A stretch of DNA of 64,000 nucleotides from Pseudoscleropodium purum (GCA_963969395.1 OZ017797.1:5456001-5520000), one strand, 5' to 3'. Positions 1-12,559 are shown, counted from the first letter of the stretch. Program-made: numbers and translations. Notes: generated from the letters alone by a model not told the origin.

Positions 1-562
1 AATTAAAATTAATTGAAGATGAGTTAAACATTGAAAGTTGTACCAATTGCTTCTCCATTGTTTATGTTTTTCAAAATTAATTGTCTTTACATTTGTGTCA
101 AATTGTCATACATGCTTGTGAAATGAATTTTTGAATCATTGAGAGACTAATTGTTTGTGAATTGTGAGAGATTAATCTTGCGGTGACAATTGCAAGTCCA
201 TGCATTGCCTAATTGATCAAAATTATATGTTATTGATATAATTAAATGTTGAGAATCAAATTGTCCAAATGAAATTGTAGTCTAATAAGTTGTATTTTTG
301 TGCTTGTAGTTCAATGGCGAATTGGAACATATCTTTATTGCGTACATAGTTTAGTACAATGGTGAGGTTGTAGTATAGGCAGTTACTGCCTCTTTTGAGT
401 TGATAGTGTAAAATCATGTACAAATGCAATAGTAAGGTAGTCAAAATATTATTTTTGCACGTGTGGGACATTGTTATTGGTCAAAAATTGTTTTCATTTC
501 CCAACATTGCATATACATATTGTATGAGACACAAGAAGTGTTTTAGTGCCAAAATATAAGAA

Positions 563-1823
563 TCACACTACAATACTATTGAGCTCGTCCTGGTTGCCAT
601 AACGCATTGGAATGAACATAGGAGCAACTTTGTGTGTTCCACCACCTCCACGACCACTTTCTCTCAACCTTTGAGGACTTATAGTGGCATCGTCACTATC
701 GTCGAGGACAATGACATTGTTTACTTCTTGGCCTACCTCACCCATAACAGTGCCTACAAGGAAGGGAGAAAATCATTTGGTCATCACATATGGCAATAGA
801 AGAATTCATGGCAAACTCAAAAGGAGAAATCGTGATTCAAGATAATATCTAAAACCACATAATCAAATTGGACGCTTTCTTGAGAATCATTCAATTCTGT
901 TGCTAGCCTTTGCCATCTTAAGTTTGCCTGTCGAGATTTTGGATTTGCGTGCTCCAAAAAGATTTGAGTGATGTCATCCATACTAACATCATTTGGTTGC
1001 ATCATGCACTTCCAAAGCGCTGCAACATTGTTATATTCCATCCCCCCTTGCTAAATAGGTAAAATCCATGAAGTTGAAAGCATATATTGCCTAGACCACA
1101 ACATGGGCAAGAAGTAGCCAAGAAAATTATTTTCCAACTACTTCTTCATTTTATACCTACAAAACGTTGTAGCCCTCTCGATGAGATTTTTATGATTCAA
1201 AATGACCATATTTTTTGCAAAAGGGTTGCCATATTTTACATATTCTTTGACTCTTTTGCTATTTATTCCAACATCACATTGCAGTGTACACAGTCAAAAT
1301 GATCTTCGCCTTTGTCTTTCACACAATACCCTAACATGCCAACAAAACTATACAACCCAATGTTGTAAAGAGATTTCATAAGAACATGGTGGCCTGCTAG
1401 AGCTCTTCCTACTTGATCCCATCTAAGGTAATTCTTGATGCGCTTGCTCATCATTGCTATCAATGATGTCATAATGGGGTAAACCATTTGCAGGTGGAGC
1501 CTCAACAAAGCTCCATCTCATTTAATGAAATACAAACCTAATATACATACATTTTCAATGAATTTTTCAATTGCCTTCAAATAATTAGGGGCAATGTTAG
1601 AATTCCCCTAGCAATGATGACACATTGAGCTCCAATTCCTTCACCTCTACAAGAAGTCTTCTCTTTGGGGGGTTCTGGTCCCTAGATTTGGCACTAAGGC
1701 TCTCATGTCTGCCATTTTCGTTGCAGTATATCCTTCTTTTGGAGAATTTGTTGCGCTCTCTGCATAAGATTCTCTATGTTTGCAAGTCATTACCGTCAAG
1801 ATTTGTGATGAAGGTGGTGCCAT
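563..1823 (-). pseudogene. Replication-protein-like (possibly HUH/Rep-type) gene remnant
   Basis: Reading the minus strand, fragments in different frames join into one protein-like stretch: an N-terminal part around 1823-1640; then a segment from about 1600 to 1263 with FIENVCILGLYFIK, RLHLQMVYPI and GMLGYCVKDKGEDHF; then EYVKYGNPFAKNMV in another frame; then MEYNNVAALWKCMMQPND with DITQIFLEHANPKSRQANL (1041-817); and, after a possible intron, a tail with VIVLDDSDDATISP ending in a stop at 563. The order GLxFIE..., LHxQ, GYCxKD...HF resembles, to my reading, uncharacterised Rep-like proteins with an HUH-type core; the first H of the HxH would be R here. Frameshifts and stops make it a pseudogene. 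That this is coding DNA is fairly well supported; the family assignment is tentative and from memory. Confidence 0.4.
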
Positions 1824-2144
1824 CTTCTACTATTCCCCAATAAAAGAGCTCTTACAAACTAGTTGAAATACAATAATATTCTAGTAGGAATGAAAAATAG
1901 TTAGACGCTTCAGCCCCAAGCGTGCTCTACTTTTTTCCGACACCCAATTGCAAAAGAATCATGTTTGTGGTGAAGAAGTTTATAGCTAGAAGATTGATTT
2001 TGCTCTTACTTGCCAACATCTTGACATGGAAATCTAAATGTCTATATAGAAGATTAATTTCAAATGATGAACACATTCAAGCATACACGATTTTTTCAAT
2101 TTCTTTGACCATTTGTTGACATATTTTCTGTAATCAATATTTTT

Positions 2145-2210
2145 TGTCTGAATTGACAGAAAAATGTCCGAATTGACAAAAAATTGACAGAAAAAGCGTC
2201 TGAATTGATT
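2145..2210. repeat. Short tandem repeat of GTCTGAATTGACAGAAAAA type
   Basis: Three partial copies of a unit built on GTCYGAATTGACAGAAAAA follow one another with spacings of about 20 and 33 bases. The core GAATTGACA overlaps the AATTG motif that is dispersed through the surrounding block, so this may be a local amplification of that motif. Confidence 0.55.
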
Positions 2211-3800
2211 AAAAATGACAGCATTCCCTTGTAAAGATCTCATCCAATAGCTGCTTTTTTTCATTTTTTTAGAGGAGGGGGCAAAATGGGTTGCATGCCA
2301 ATTCTCAGGAGATAATTAATAGACAAATTGTGAAAATTCCTATAGAGTATGTATAGATTTATTATTAGGCTTTGAAATTTTGAACTTCAATTTATTTTTT
2401 CCCTTTAATTAGACAAGTCAATTAGTTCAATTGGTGCTAAATAATAGAAAAAGACACAATTAATCCCAATGGGTTGTAGAAAGTGTGAATTCAAATTGTC
2501 CAATTGAGAAGTTGTAAGTTTGTGATGTGGAAAGCTAAGTCAGTGGTTATTTGTCGTAGGAATTGGAAGGCCAATTTGGTGGTTGGCAATTATCCAATGG
2601 TGAATATTTAGGATTGAGGTGGTCCATTTTTTGTTTTCACCCTTAGCAAGGAGTTTAGCCCAAATTGGTTGTTGTTTTGAATTAATGATTAGTAGAATTT
2701 TGTTGCGTATTTGTTTATGTTTGTGTGTGCAATTGATGAGTTTGTATTGCATCAATGAGTGCTTATTGGGTGACTATGTGTATGCCAAATTAGAATTGCA
2801 ATTTTGAAAATTGTTGGATCTATATGAGTTAATTGAGTTGATGTTATTGAAGTTGAATTATGTCTATTTGGAGTCTTGAGCAATTGAGTTAGAAATAGAT
2901 TCCGAATTAGAACTAGAAACCTATGATCATTTTATTGATATGAAATTCCCATTGACAAGCCTCCCTTGGTTTGAATTTATTATACAAAAGAGTAATTTTC
3001 TAATTGGTCATTATTCTATTTCTATAGTGTGTTACATTGATATAATCAAATTGTCAAACATATTGTGTGCACAATTTTGAGTGTTCATACATTGAATTGT
3101 CAAGTTGCCCATAGGAAGAATAAATTATGTGGATGATTTAACATGGAAAAGAGTTGTCAAATTGAACTGATTGCTTTGTATATGCATAGTATTGTAGTTC
3201 AAGTCAAATTGTCCGAGTCATGAATTAACTTTATGATTGAATGATTTAAAGTAATGTTTGCTATTTTTGAAGTCAAATTGTCTTGGAACCTTAACCAATT
3301 GATTGAATTATTGTATAGAATTTATTGATGATGAATGGTGAAATTGGAGATTAATGGCCTAAGTTGTGTATGAGTCATCTCTGTAGCAAATTGTCCAATT
3401 TGATAGTTGTTTGTAGTGTCAAATTGACTAATTAATATTGCTTGCATGACTTCTTGTCCACTGTGGATTTCTATTATAATTTTTGTGATGAACTCGTCTA
3501 AGGCTTAGTATTTGCTAAGAACTAATATGAGCATAGGGCTTCCTTAAGTTGGATTACAAGACTTGTTGTATTACAAATTGTCAAAGTGATGCCTTGTAGT
3601 TGAATGGTTAATTTCCTGCTTATATATTTGAGTGACCATTAGTCATAAATTTCACATATTTTTGCACCATGTCTCATTCAACTTCATCAATTGTACAAGA
3701 GTCAATTAGTTATGGACAAATATCAGTACTAGAAGTGACAATCTAATTGAATGTGGGTAGCTAGAACTAATTGGACATTTGAATAGACCTCATCAACGTT

Positions 3801-4311
3801 CCTAAAATGATCTTAGGGTTTTTGACGGGCATGCTATTCCCATGACAAAATGAAGCTATGTTTGCGACTTTAAAATGCATTGATAGAAGACATCAAAGAA
3901 TTTTTTTAAAATAGAATTTTAGATATTTTTGGCATAACATTCACTAGCAGAGGGAAAGGTTGCCTTCCCTTTGACAAAATGGTGTTGAATATTTGGTGCC
4001 ATTTCATCAGCCTGGATGATATGGTACCAAATATTTTGGAGTAAGTCAATAGCTAAAAAAACATGTCAATTTCTGCATATAAATTTTAGATTAGTGAAAA
4101 ATTAGTTAGTACTAACTGTGCATTCATTACATGCAAGCCATTAATTGATCCAATTAATTTAACTAGATTATATTATTGGCTAGTTGGTTGTAATTAACAA
4201 CTCGCTGAATCATTAAATTTAAGCTGGCTAGTCAGTTAATTTAAGTTCACATTAAGTACTAGCTACTCTAATTGTAACTATCTGTCAAGCCAATCATTAA
4301 ACTTCAAGTGG
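3801..4311. other. Intergenic, no feature seen
   Basis: AT-rich DNA with no coding signal. It includes a run of loosely repeated TTAATTTAA-type words between about 4130 and 4250 with no clear element boundary. Confidence 0.5.
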
Positions 4312-4550
4312 CATTAGAAGATTTTTGGGGCCTCTGGATGCTTGTGAATTATCATAGCCTGTGAATGCAAGAAACGAATTTGGTGTAGCAGTCTGATGTG
4401 GCCGAGCCTCTACCACATCATTGACCATTTTTTTTTTTTTTTTTAATAAAAAAAAAATTCTAATAGCAGGCTGTTCCCCTCGCTGCGGGGAACAACTGTA
4501 GGAGAACAAGCCCGAAATAGGCTTTTGGACCCCCCAAAACTCTTCTAATG
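4312..4550. mobile_element. MITE with CATTAGA... terminal inverted repeats (family D, copy 1)
   Basis: The left end reads CATTAGAAGATTTTTGGGG and the right end is its near-complement, finishing CTTCTAATG. Inside are two hairpins: TGATGTGG (4394-4401) pairing with CCACATCA (4413-4420), and GTTCCCC (4473-4479) pairing with GGGGAAC (4487-4493), plus a T-run next to an A-run. The same layout occurs at 10403-10675, 39620-39900 and 48569-48805. There is no coding capacity and no convincing target duplication. Length 239 bp, typical of a MITE. Confidence 0.65.
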
Positions 4551-6425
4551 GAGTTCACTTAAACTAATTTCAATCAATGCAACTCAATTTCATTCGTTCC
4601 AAAAACAAAACAAAACCACTTCAAGCTATAAGCTTAGTGGTTGAGTATTTAGTTCTGTGTTGGGTGTTGATTAAACTTAACTCAATTTAAGTTAGGTTTC
4701 AGTGACTTCACTTAATTTTCTCAACGTCCATTAGTGATAATAGTAAATATCTTTGGACTAGAAGGAAGATGAATCTTATATCTTTAATACATTGAGGTAT
4801 TTTGATTATTCAAAAAATTTATTATGTATAAGTAGGTGTGAAATAAAAGGAAAATTTAAATCTTTCATAGTTGTAACACGGAATAGAAACACATTTATTA
4901 CAAAGGAGACATTGCTCAAGCAAGCTAATTTGACCTTTTTACATAATTTTTTGGAAATGAATCAAAATTGCATTAAAAAACAAATTCTACAAGTTATTTT
5001 TCCAAGAAGACACTTTCATTGCCCTCAAAACAAGATTGTCCATAACTTCTTCATTTAGTGGTCCAAATAGACTATGTATTCAATTATTCCAAGTACATAA
5101 ATGTATTGTCTATGAAAAACCATTTAAGAAATTGTAAGATTACAATTTTTGTGAAATTATTGAATTGCCCTGAAATAGTATTATAGGTTTAGGGTGGCTT
5201 AACTTTTGCTTTAAAAGATTAATTGGAAAAAAATTATATTCCCCAAAACCTTTTTTTTGAATGTCAACATATCACATCATGTATGGAGATTATAAGCAAA
5301 TACTATTCCATCATTAGAATTCCTTAAATGTCGCACCAAAAAAGTTGCTTCACTGAAGCTTTGAAACAATTATATTAGACTTTAGAAGAAGTTACATTGA
5401 CTTTCCAAAACATCAAATTTCAAAATAGTTTTAGAGGGTAGCCCTATTTGTAGTATATGTACAAACTTGTAATTGGCCAAAGTAAGATACAAGGTTTTGA
5501 AACAATGTTTGCTCTTCAAAAGTCACCACAGAATAGCCAATATATGGTGTTACATATATGAATGATTTTAGATGAGTGTTTGATATATGTTTTATTTAAT
5601 AGTATCTGTTATTGAATGTCCCTCTTATAATTAAACAATTTCACTTTCTAAACAAACTTCTTTGCTTACTTTCAAACTATGTGAGAACAATTTGAGAATA
5701 ATAGACACACAATAAAACTCTAAAGAAAAAATTGGACATAAAAGTGAATGTTTTTTTCCCTCCACCTACAACCCAAAGTTGTGAACTATGTTTGCAAATT
5801 TAAAAAAAAATTTAGATTTCTTTTATGACTTCCAATTTCTTTTCTTGGAAGCTATATTCAAGTTTAGGATCCTCAAATTGCTTCATGGAGATTCTACCTC
5901 ACAAAAATTTATGCATATTCTTTATTAAGAAATGTTTTGAACCAATGATTTGTGATGGTAAATAAGCATTCAATGTTGGTCCTCCATTTTGAATTATTAT
6001 TGTCAATAAAAAGGTCTTCAATATCATTAAGATGAGCTATGTCCTTCCTTCAATCACTTACATTTATTTTATTTATTTTAATATTAATCCAATTGTATGT
6101 TAATGGCATTGGAAGTTACTATTGAAAGTTTTATAGGACAATTTCAATTGTTTAATATCCTGTACCATGAAATATTACACATCATTTTATAGTTGGAATT
6201 TTTAGTATTACAAAACAAACATTCAAGTCTCCTACAATTCCAATTTAACTTGTGAAATTTGGATTTACAAAGAAAAAAAATTCTATTTTTGGTCAATTGT
6301 TTCATTTAAAACTATTGGTGATATATGATAATTGATCAAAAATGATTGGTGTTGAATTTTTAAAATATGATTGCATGGATATGCAGGAAACATCAATGCA
6401 CATCTTTTATATAAAAAACATCTCA
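4551..6425. other. AT-rich DNA without recognisable genes
   Basis: There is an 88-codon open frame at 4792-5058 (+) with no recognisable motif, low complexity and no supporting context. I do not regard it as a gene. No inverted-repeat ends were found in this stretch. Confidence 0.45.
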
Positions 6426-7365
6426 TTAATCCTGAAAGTTCTATGACTATATTTCTACTGAAAATACTCAATAACTGCTATTTTTAATACAAGTAACGAA
6501 TATTTCGAAAAAAACTTTTTTTGATATATGTAACCATAGGATCTTGTAGTATGATAACTTGAAAACATGTGGTAAAAATTTCAAACATTTTCACCATGAG
6601 GATTGCAAGATGTAAGCATTCTAATTTGCTTAAATCATTTTTTGGGCCTTGCAAAAAACAAGGCAATTGCACTTTACAAGCTTATTTTTGGACAAAAAGA
6701 TGTTCAAAATGATGGTTTTTCTTTGGATTCTTTTCCTAGTCAAGGGTACACATGGTTGAAAAATTTCAAACCATTTAGAATTGTACAACATATAGGAAAA
6801 AAATAGCAAGTAGACAATAGTAGAGAATGATTCAAAATACTAAATTGTTAAGAAATAAACCATGGAATTGAAAAATGCCAATTCTAATGTTTGCAATGTT
6901 TTTATAAATAATCTACATCCTATGATTTTATTCTTTTTCAAAAATATTGAAATTGAGTAAGATAAAAGACTTCATAGTTTATTTTAGAGTAGAAAATTCA
7001 AAAATGCCCACAAACAAAAAAATCCTCATAACTTTTGACTCATTGATCAGAATGGAAATCAATGATTCAAAGCTTTCCATTTATATACAACTTTAGAAAA
7101 CCAATTTCAAATTTTTGTTTTGAAAAAAGTGATTTTTTTGACTCGCCCAAATTGCCTATTTATGGAAAAAAAAAACCCCACCATATTAGGCTATAACTTT
7201 CGACTCCTATTTTCAAATGTCATGAATTTTAGTGCATATAAAAGATATTCCTTGTCCTTACCTTTTCTTAACATGTGGATCAAAAATATGAAAATCTCTG
7301 GTTACATACACTAGCCCAAAATTTTTATTAAGCCAAAAAATATAGCTTGGTCCTTTAGGGGTTAA
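6426..7365. mobile_element. TTAA-bounded inverted-repeat element, family A, reverse orientation
   Basis: The left end is TTAATCCTGAAAGTTCTATG and the right end is TTGGTCCTTTAGGGG followed by TTAA (7362-7365). The interior matches, block by block, the other ~0.93-kb elements at 7646, 21159, 30086, 41086 and 52096. Shared landmarks include ACCATAGGATCTTGTAGTAT near the left end, GAATTGCAAGAT, ATTGTACAACATATAGGAAA, and CATAACTTTTGACTC toward the right. No protein is encoded, so it is non-autonomous. It lies in opposite orientation to the copy that starts at 7646. Confidence 0.7.
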
Positions 7366-7373
7366 GTACAAGT

Positions 7374-7599
7374 GTATGATTTGTGGGCAATTCCATGTGA
7401 AGGAATGTACGACCTAATTTTGTAAAATAGAAATTTGTATATTTAAACTTTATTTTGCTAAAGTAATTGCTCCATTTTATTTGTATGTACAATTAAAAAC
7501 TTGTTACAATACAAGGGCCAAATAGCAGAATATATAGATTTGTAATTTCTAAAATTTGGTCATAAGACCCTTCACATGGAATTGTTAATAAATCATATC
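7374..7599. mobile_element. Small MITE with ~29-bp terminal inverted repeats
   Basis: The left arm (GGCAATTCCATGTGAAGG, about 7386-7403) and the right arm (CCTTCACATGGAATTG, about 7569-7584) are complementary, and the similarity extends outward through TATGATTT on both sides, roughly 25 of 29 positions. The element is about 226 bp, fills most of the gap between two oppositely oriented TTAA-bounded elements, and has no coding capacity. Target duplications were not identified. Confidence 0.6.
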
Positions 7600-7645
7600 T
7601 AATTTTTATTACTTTATAGGGTGTTTTTTAACATGTTCAATCAAA

Positions 7646-8566
7646 TTAATTCCTAAAGGACCAAGTTGCGTTTTCTTTGTCAACTTGGCAATTTTGGGTA
7701 GTACAAATGGAATCTCTATCTATTTTTGTTAAAAAATTTCAAAGTACATGTTGACAAGGAATAAATTCAAGGCCCAAATTTTTTTATAATTTTTGATTAC
7801 ATGCTTAAAAAAATTTTGATAAATTTTTTTTCCTCAATTTGGACAATGTGGGCAAATAAAAAGCAATAGTTCTTTTGGAAAAAAAAATTTGAAATCGCTT
7901 TTGTACATTTATGGATACATAGAAAATTTTGAATCATTCCACCATAATTAATGAAATCAACATAATAATGAGTTTTAATTTGTGGATGATTATAGATTCT
8001 ATTCTAAAATAAATAAATTGAAGTCCTTTATTAAACTCAATTTTCAACATTTTGGGGAAAAAAATTATGTATTCATTGTTCATTAAAACATTAGAGTCAT
8101 TGGTTATGGAATTTTTCTATTTGATAAATAAATTCTTAACAATTTAGTAGTTTGAATCATTTTCTATATTTTTCTATTTATAATTTTCTTCCTACATGTC
8201 ATACAATGATTTGAAAATTTTAAAGCATATAGCCAAATTGCCTTGAAGAATGAATCCAAGAAAGCACTACCAATTTTGACATTCTTTTATACAAATGTGA
8301 TGCTGTGAAGTGCATTTATTTGCCTTGTTACTACAAGTCTCAAAAAATGCTTTGCACCACTTTAAAGTTTAAACACTAAAATCTTGCAATTTGCATAGTA
8401 GAAATTTTTGAATTTTTTTCCACATCGTTTCAAACTAGCATACTACAAAATCCTATGGTTATATGTGTCCCAAAATACCTTTATTCTAAAATTTGGTACT
8501 TGATCTAAGAATGACAATTTTAGAGCGTTTTTTGTTGAAACATTTTCTTGAAGTTCTAGGGATTAA
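7646..8566. mobile_element. TTAA-bounded inverted-repeat element, family A, forward orientation
   Basis: It starts TTAATTCCTAAAGGACCAAG and ends TTCTAGGGA followed by TTAA (8563-8566). The interior follows the family A order: AATTTTGGGTAGTACAAATGG, an AAAATTTTGAATCATTCC block, TTAACAATTTAGTA, TACAATGATTTGAAAATTTT, a stretch matching the 21.8-kb element (GTGAAGTGCATTTATTTG), and a CTACAAAATCCTATGGTTA block. Length 921 bp. Non-coding. Confidence 0.7.
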
Positions 8567-8990
8567 ATTTTTTTGTATGTTCACTTTTTTGTATGAATTT
8601 ATGATTGCCATGGTTGATGTCATTACTTGATCTTCATATTCATGACAAATGGAAAACAAAACTTTAGTTACATAAGACAATGATGTGTGTAGGATTCATG
8701 TGTACACAATAAGCACATTGTTTTACATTGGAAAACAAAATCTTGGGGAAAATTGCTATTATATTTAAATGCATACAAATGATGACATGTACATCAAAAC
8801 ATCAACATATCTATAAAAATAAAAAAAACAATAATAAAATACAATTTCTACATGAATGAACACTAAGATCATGCTCTATTGTGTAACAAGCTGAGAGAAT
8901 CCTCTACAACAAGGACAGGATCTACGAAAAGTGCCACCTTTGGTATGTACAATACTATAGAAAATGTTCAACATCTACAAGCTATCGTTC

Positions 8991-10119
8991 TCAGTAGTAG
9001 CATGAGACAATATATACGTAGGAATCAAATTCATAAGGAGATGAAGAATTGAACGCTTCTTCATTTGTCGAAAATTCTGTTGAGATTCCTCGACCTCCAA
9101 TGCTATTGAGGTCATATCCTACATGTGGCACAAGGATCAAGGAACCTACAAAATCAAATAGTACATCTATAATGTGGTCATTGAAATTGAAATTGTAATA
9201 GAATAAATTAACTACAGTAATGAATTTGACAAATTTGACTTTAAAAATTAAAAATTCCATGGCTCAACACTAGACAATATAGGAACTGAATGTACCGTGA
9301 TTAATAGTGCATGGGCATGAACATCAATGGCTCGTTGAGTAATGTTGGCCCAATTTTTGAAAAGCTGGTATATTTAAGAGGAGTCTAGACTATCAAAGCC
9401 CTCAAATAGTCTTGCCAACTCCATGGCCTCCTCAAGAATGAGCGCCTTTGAGCCTCAATTAACAAATACTTTTTGGAGACTTGCACAAGTTGATGAAAAA
9501 ACCCATTTATTTTGCCTCACATGTTGCCAATGCATATGTATTATTATTAGTTTTGCTTTTATCTACAATTACATGTCATCACAAATATGGAATTACATAC
9601 ATATAGTCATGTCTATATAAAATTACCAAGATGTACTAGCGGTATTCAAAATTATGCACAAACCTTGATCATAGGATTTGAAACCATGCGGATGTAGATG
9701 TACTGCAACAACATCTCCTTGTCTAAGTCCTTCCAATCCCACTTGGTAATTTGCTCCAAAATAAAAATAGTATTTAAGCTTCTACACTAAAGACAAAAAA
9801 GGCAGTACATATCAATGTGACTAATCTCTATACTTACGGCACAGATGTCTATTGTAGAACTACCTTGAGCAGGCCCTTGGATTGTATGCAAGTTCATGGC
9901 TTCTTTGTGCTTCTACTCCACTACTTCATTTTTTAGGCTGCCAAACATAAGTTCCATAGAAAAATGCTAGACATAACTCCAACATGTGCATTTTCTCATG
10001 GAAATAAGGCATGAAGTGCTCATAATACAAAGATGCTTGCCAAGCAAGGTCCTTTGTCAAATATGGCAAGCTATAGAAGAATACCAAGGCATAACACTTG
10101 TTGTGCCTATACGTAAAGT
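8991..10119 (-). pseudogene. Unidentified broken multi-exon gene, C-terminal part
   Basis: Several minus-strand segments read as protein although interrupted: FFYSLPYLTKDLAWQ and YYEHFMPYFHEKMHMLEL (from 10119), then, in another frame, HKEAMNLHTIQGPAQGSS ending at a GTAAGT-type donor near 9840, then QITKWDWKDLDKEMLLQY (about 9750-9660), ALILEEAMELARLFEGFDS and FKNWANITQRAIDVHAHA (about 9440-9300), and a last segment with LVPHVGYDLNSIGGRG and SSSPYEFDSYVY before a stop at 8991. The splice-like boundaries and changes of frame suggest a real intron-containing gene that has picked up stops. I do not recognise the family. It continues upstream (minus sense) at 11175-12340 and 14130-15140. Confidence 0.45.
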
Positions 10120-10402
10120 GCAATATTTACTTGATCCAAAATACTCAAACTATTCATGCATTTTGTAATGGCATGTGCCATAATCCATTATCCTTATTCA
10201 TTTGGTGCTACCAATTTTATTTCAATGTAATTTATGAAGTTTCAAGATTAAAAATGAAAAATTATGTTCACAAAGACATTAATAATAGTCCATTATGTAC
10301 TAAGCTAAAATGCAAATTCATAATTGAATCTTGATTGTCAATAATGGTTCATAGCAATACTTCTTTTGCAAAGGTGACTCACATTTGGAAGAAGGGCATT
10401 AT

Positions 10403-10675
10403 CATTACAAAAAAATTTAGCCCTTGGGAGGTTTGTGAGTTTTGAACCCCCAAATGCAATTAGAGAGGATTTAATACTATTTTTTTTATTATCTTTCAAT
10501 GAAATCAGTTGATGTGGCACTACTTGTGCCACATCAATGCCATGTCAGGTTTTCATACTCTTAAAAAAGAAGATTTCAAATTTTTTTTATTATTTTATTT
10601 TTCTATACTTGCATTGTGGGGTGCCAAAAAATTAATCTTTAATAGCCCTTTGCAGGGTTCAGATTTTTTCTAATG
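10403..10675. mobile_element. MITE family D, copy 2, inside the broken gene
   Basis: The left end CATTACAAAAAAATTTAGCCC and the right end, complement CATTAGAAAAAATCTGAACCC, form an imperfect terminal inverted repeat. In the middle is a perfect 11-bp inverted repeat, TGATGTGGCAC (10510-10520) and GTGCCACATCA (10526-10536), with a 5-base loop. The same hairpin word recurs in the copies at 4312 and 48569. About 273 bp, non-coding. Confidence 0.55.
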
Positions 10676-11174
10676 ACAATTGCTGCATATTGTTGAATTT
10701 TTGATAAGACAACCACAAATTTTACATTCTTTCTACTTATTGCGTTGAAGGAGACTTTATAAAAATCTCCAAATCATTTAGAAGTATTCAATAAAATTGA
10801 TTTTTCTAAAATAAAGTACAAGCAAAAAAAATCTAAAACAACGAAAAATGAATTGTGGCATAAAATGATATGCACCAAAAAGATCAAGTCCTTGTGTTGA
10901 AGAATGCAATTGGATATTGTGCCATCCAATTGGCCATAGGCTAGAGTCATGTAGCCACCACCTTCACAATTATTATGGTGGTGTACGTACACTTGTAAGC
11001 TCAATGGTAGAAGCTACAACATGCGTGTAGATAATTTTAAAAAATTGTTGAAGTACATCTATTCAAGTATGAATAGTTTAAACAACTTGTGGGAAAATCT
11101 AAGCTCAAATATTACAAGAACTATAATGAATTAGTATTGAACAATACTTCTAAAATGTGATGCAAATATTGAAA

Positions 11175-12340
11175 TTAGGAAGTTGCGTTAGTATCTAGTG
11201 GCAGTATAGCATCACAATCTTGAATTGCACACTCTAGTCTCTGCATAAGCTTTACTACGGAGTGTATAGTTGCATGTCGTGTGTAGTATACAAAGTTGGA
11301 TATATGCAATGGTGTCAATTGCAAACCATGATGAACATATGTTAGTACATACAATAAATTAATACAATACAATAAAAACTATAGAAGAAGTGCATGTTGT
11401 AAAAGATATAGTACCTTCTTTTCATTTGGTTTATCCATCTGCTAGTCTTGAACAAGTAAAACCTTTGATTCTTCAAGGCCCATTGGATCAAACCCTAAAG
11501 GAATGTAAACATCATGAGGCAAATCTAGATTTATTTCCTATAAATATATAGGCACAATTACAGCACAATGAATACTACAATTATGTATTAGAGAAACACC
11601 TAATGAAAAGTTCTAATGCAAGAAAATACATACAATAGAAACTCACATGTATGAATGAATCAAATATATGCCACTTCAATCCAATGGATTGTATAGTATT
11701 ACCTTTTTGTAGAGAAATCCTCACTACAACTTGTGTTGAATCTAGCTTCAAACTCATACACAATGTGCAAAATCCGGTTCCCAATGTACTAGCATCTCCT
11801 TGTGTCACAACACTATAAGTGCAAACCAAATAGTGGCACTCAAATAGTTGTAAAGAGAATTCATGTTCTCCTATACAAATACCATCATCCACGAAGGTAC
11901 GCAAACATCTCAGAAGGTGACCTCTAGTGGGGAAAGCTTGCAGATTTCCAATATGAGCCATGATCTTGGAGTCAATATCCTTGCCTTCAAACTTAGCTAT
12001 AGAAACGCAATTCATGAGTTCTCAATCATGGAGAAGCTCAAGAAATACCTTGCATATTTATTCAATACATGTACATTGTTAGAATTTAAAAAAATTTATG
12101 TAATGCAAAAATCCCCCCAAATTACAATGATTTAGAATTTAATATAGTCACCACATATCCAATGGCATCAAGAGTCAATAGCAAGCTTGAAATAAACCGT
12201 GCCCTCCAAAACGATGCCCGATCGACGTTCATACAACCTCACTATGGACTCAATCTAATATGAAATATCCAACAGTTGGATCCAAAAATAGAACCATCAA
12301 TCCTCTCCCAAGTGAGCTTGTCACGTATTGCGCCCTTGTA
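11175..12340 (-). pseudogene. Unidentified broken multi-exon gene, middle part
   Basis: Minus-strand reading gives KGAIRDKLTWERIDGSIFG and, in a neighbouring frame, SIVRLYERRSGIVLEGTVYF (12340-12150). Next comes a 144-codon open frame at 12015-11581 containing IAKFEGKDIDSKIMAHIG, HLLRCLRTFVDDGICIGEH and TGFCTLCMSLKLDSTQVVV. After an intron-like gap there is EINLDLPHDVYIPLGFDPMG (about 11540-11480) running to a GTAC/GTA-like donor, then GLQLTPLHISNFVYYTRHAT with VVKLMQRLECAIQDCDAI ending at 11175. The amino-acid texture is clearly protein-like over more than 300 residues, but stops interrupt it. Family unknown. Confidence 0.45.
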
Positions 12341-12559
12341 AAATGTCTACAAATAACAACATTTTCTTAAAAATGTGAGAATAAAAAATAGTAAGTGGTT
12401 ATGTAGTTTGGATTTTGCCTACTTCACAAAACACCAAGAACTGTAGTATAGAGGTTTAATCTCCAAAGAATGATCAAATAGTCTAATGTATTGCAACTAG
12501 AGTCACTTGTATTAATAGAATTAATCGTACAATGTTGATTCTAAATGGAAATAATATTA

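Larger units (their letters stand above)
1..3800. repeat. AATTGTC/GACAATT motif-studded block (left copy)
   Basis: Throughout this block the short motif CAAATTGTC, or its complement GACAATTTG, recurs in both orientations, often as an imperfect palindrome of the type GACAAATTGTC. Clear cases lie near 80, 262, 2500, 3050, 3100, 3205, 3275, 3390 and 3575. The motif becomes rare after about 3800. The same motif fills a separate 2.9-kb insertion at 34.2-37.1 kb, so I treat both as the same kind of mobile DNA. A broken replication-protein-like gene lies inside this copy (563-1823). The left edge is outside the window and the right edge near 3.8 kb is judged only from loss of the motif. Confidence 0.5.

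Noticed and set aside
4473..4493. GC-rich hairpin resembling a bacterial terminator or a CRISPR repeat
   Set aside because: It is single in place, lies inside MITE family D, and has counterparts in the other copies of that MITE. There is no array and no bacterial context.
11863..12135. 90-codon plus-strand open frame
   Set aside because: It is antisense to the better supported minus-strand coding remnant (12015-11581).
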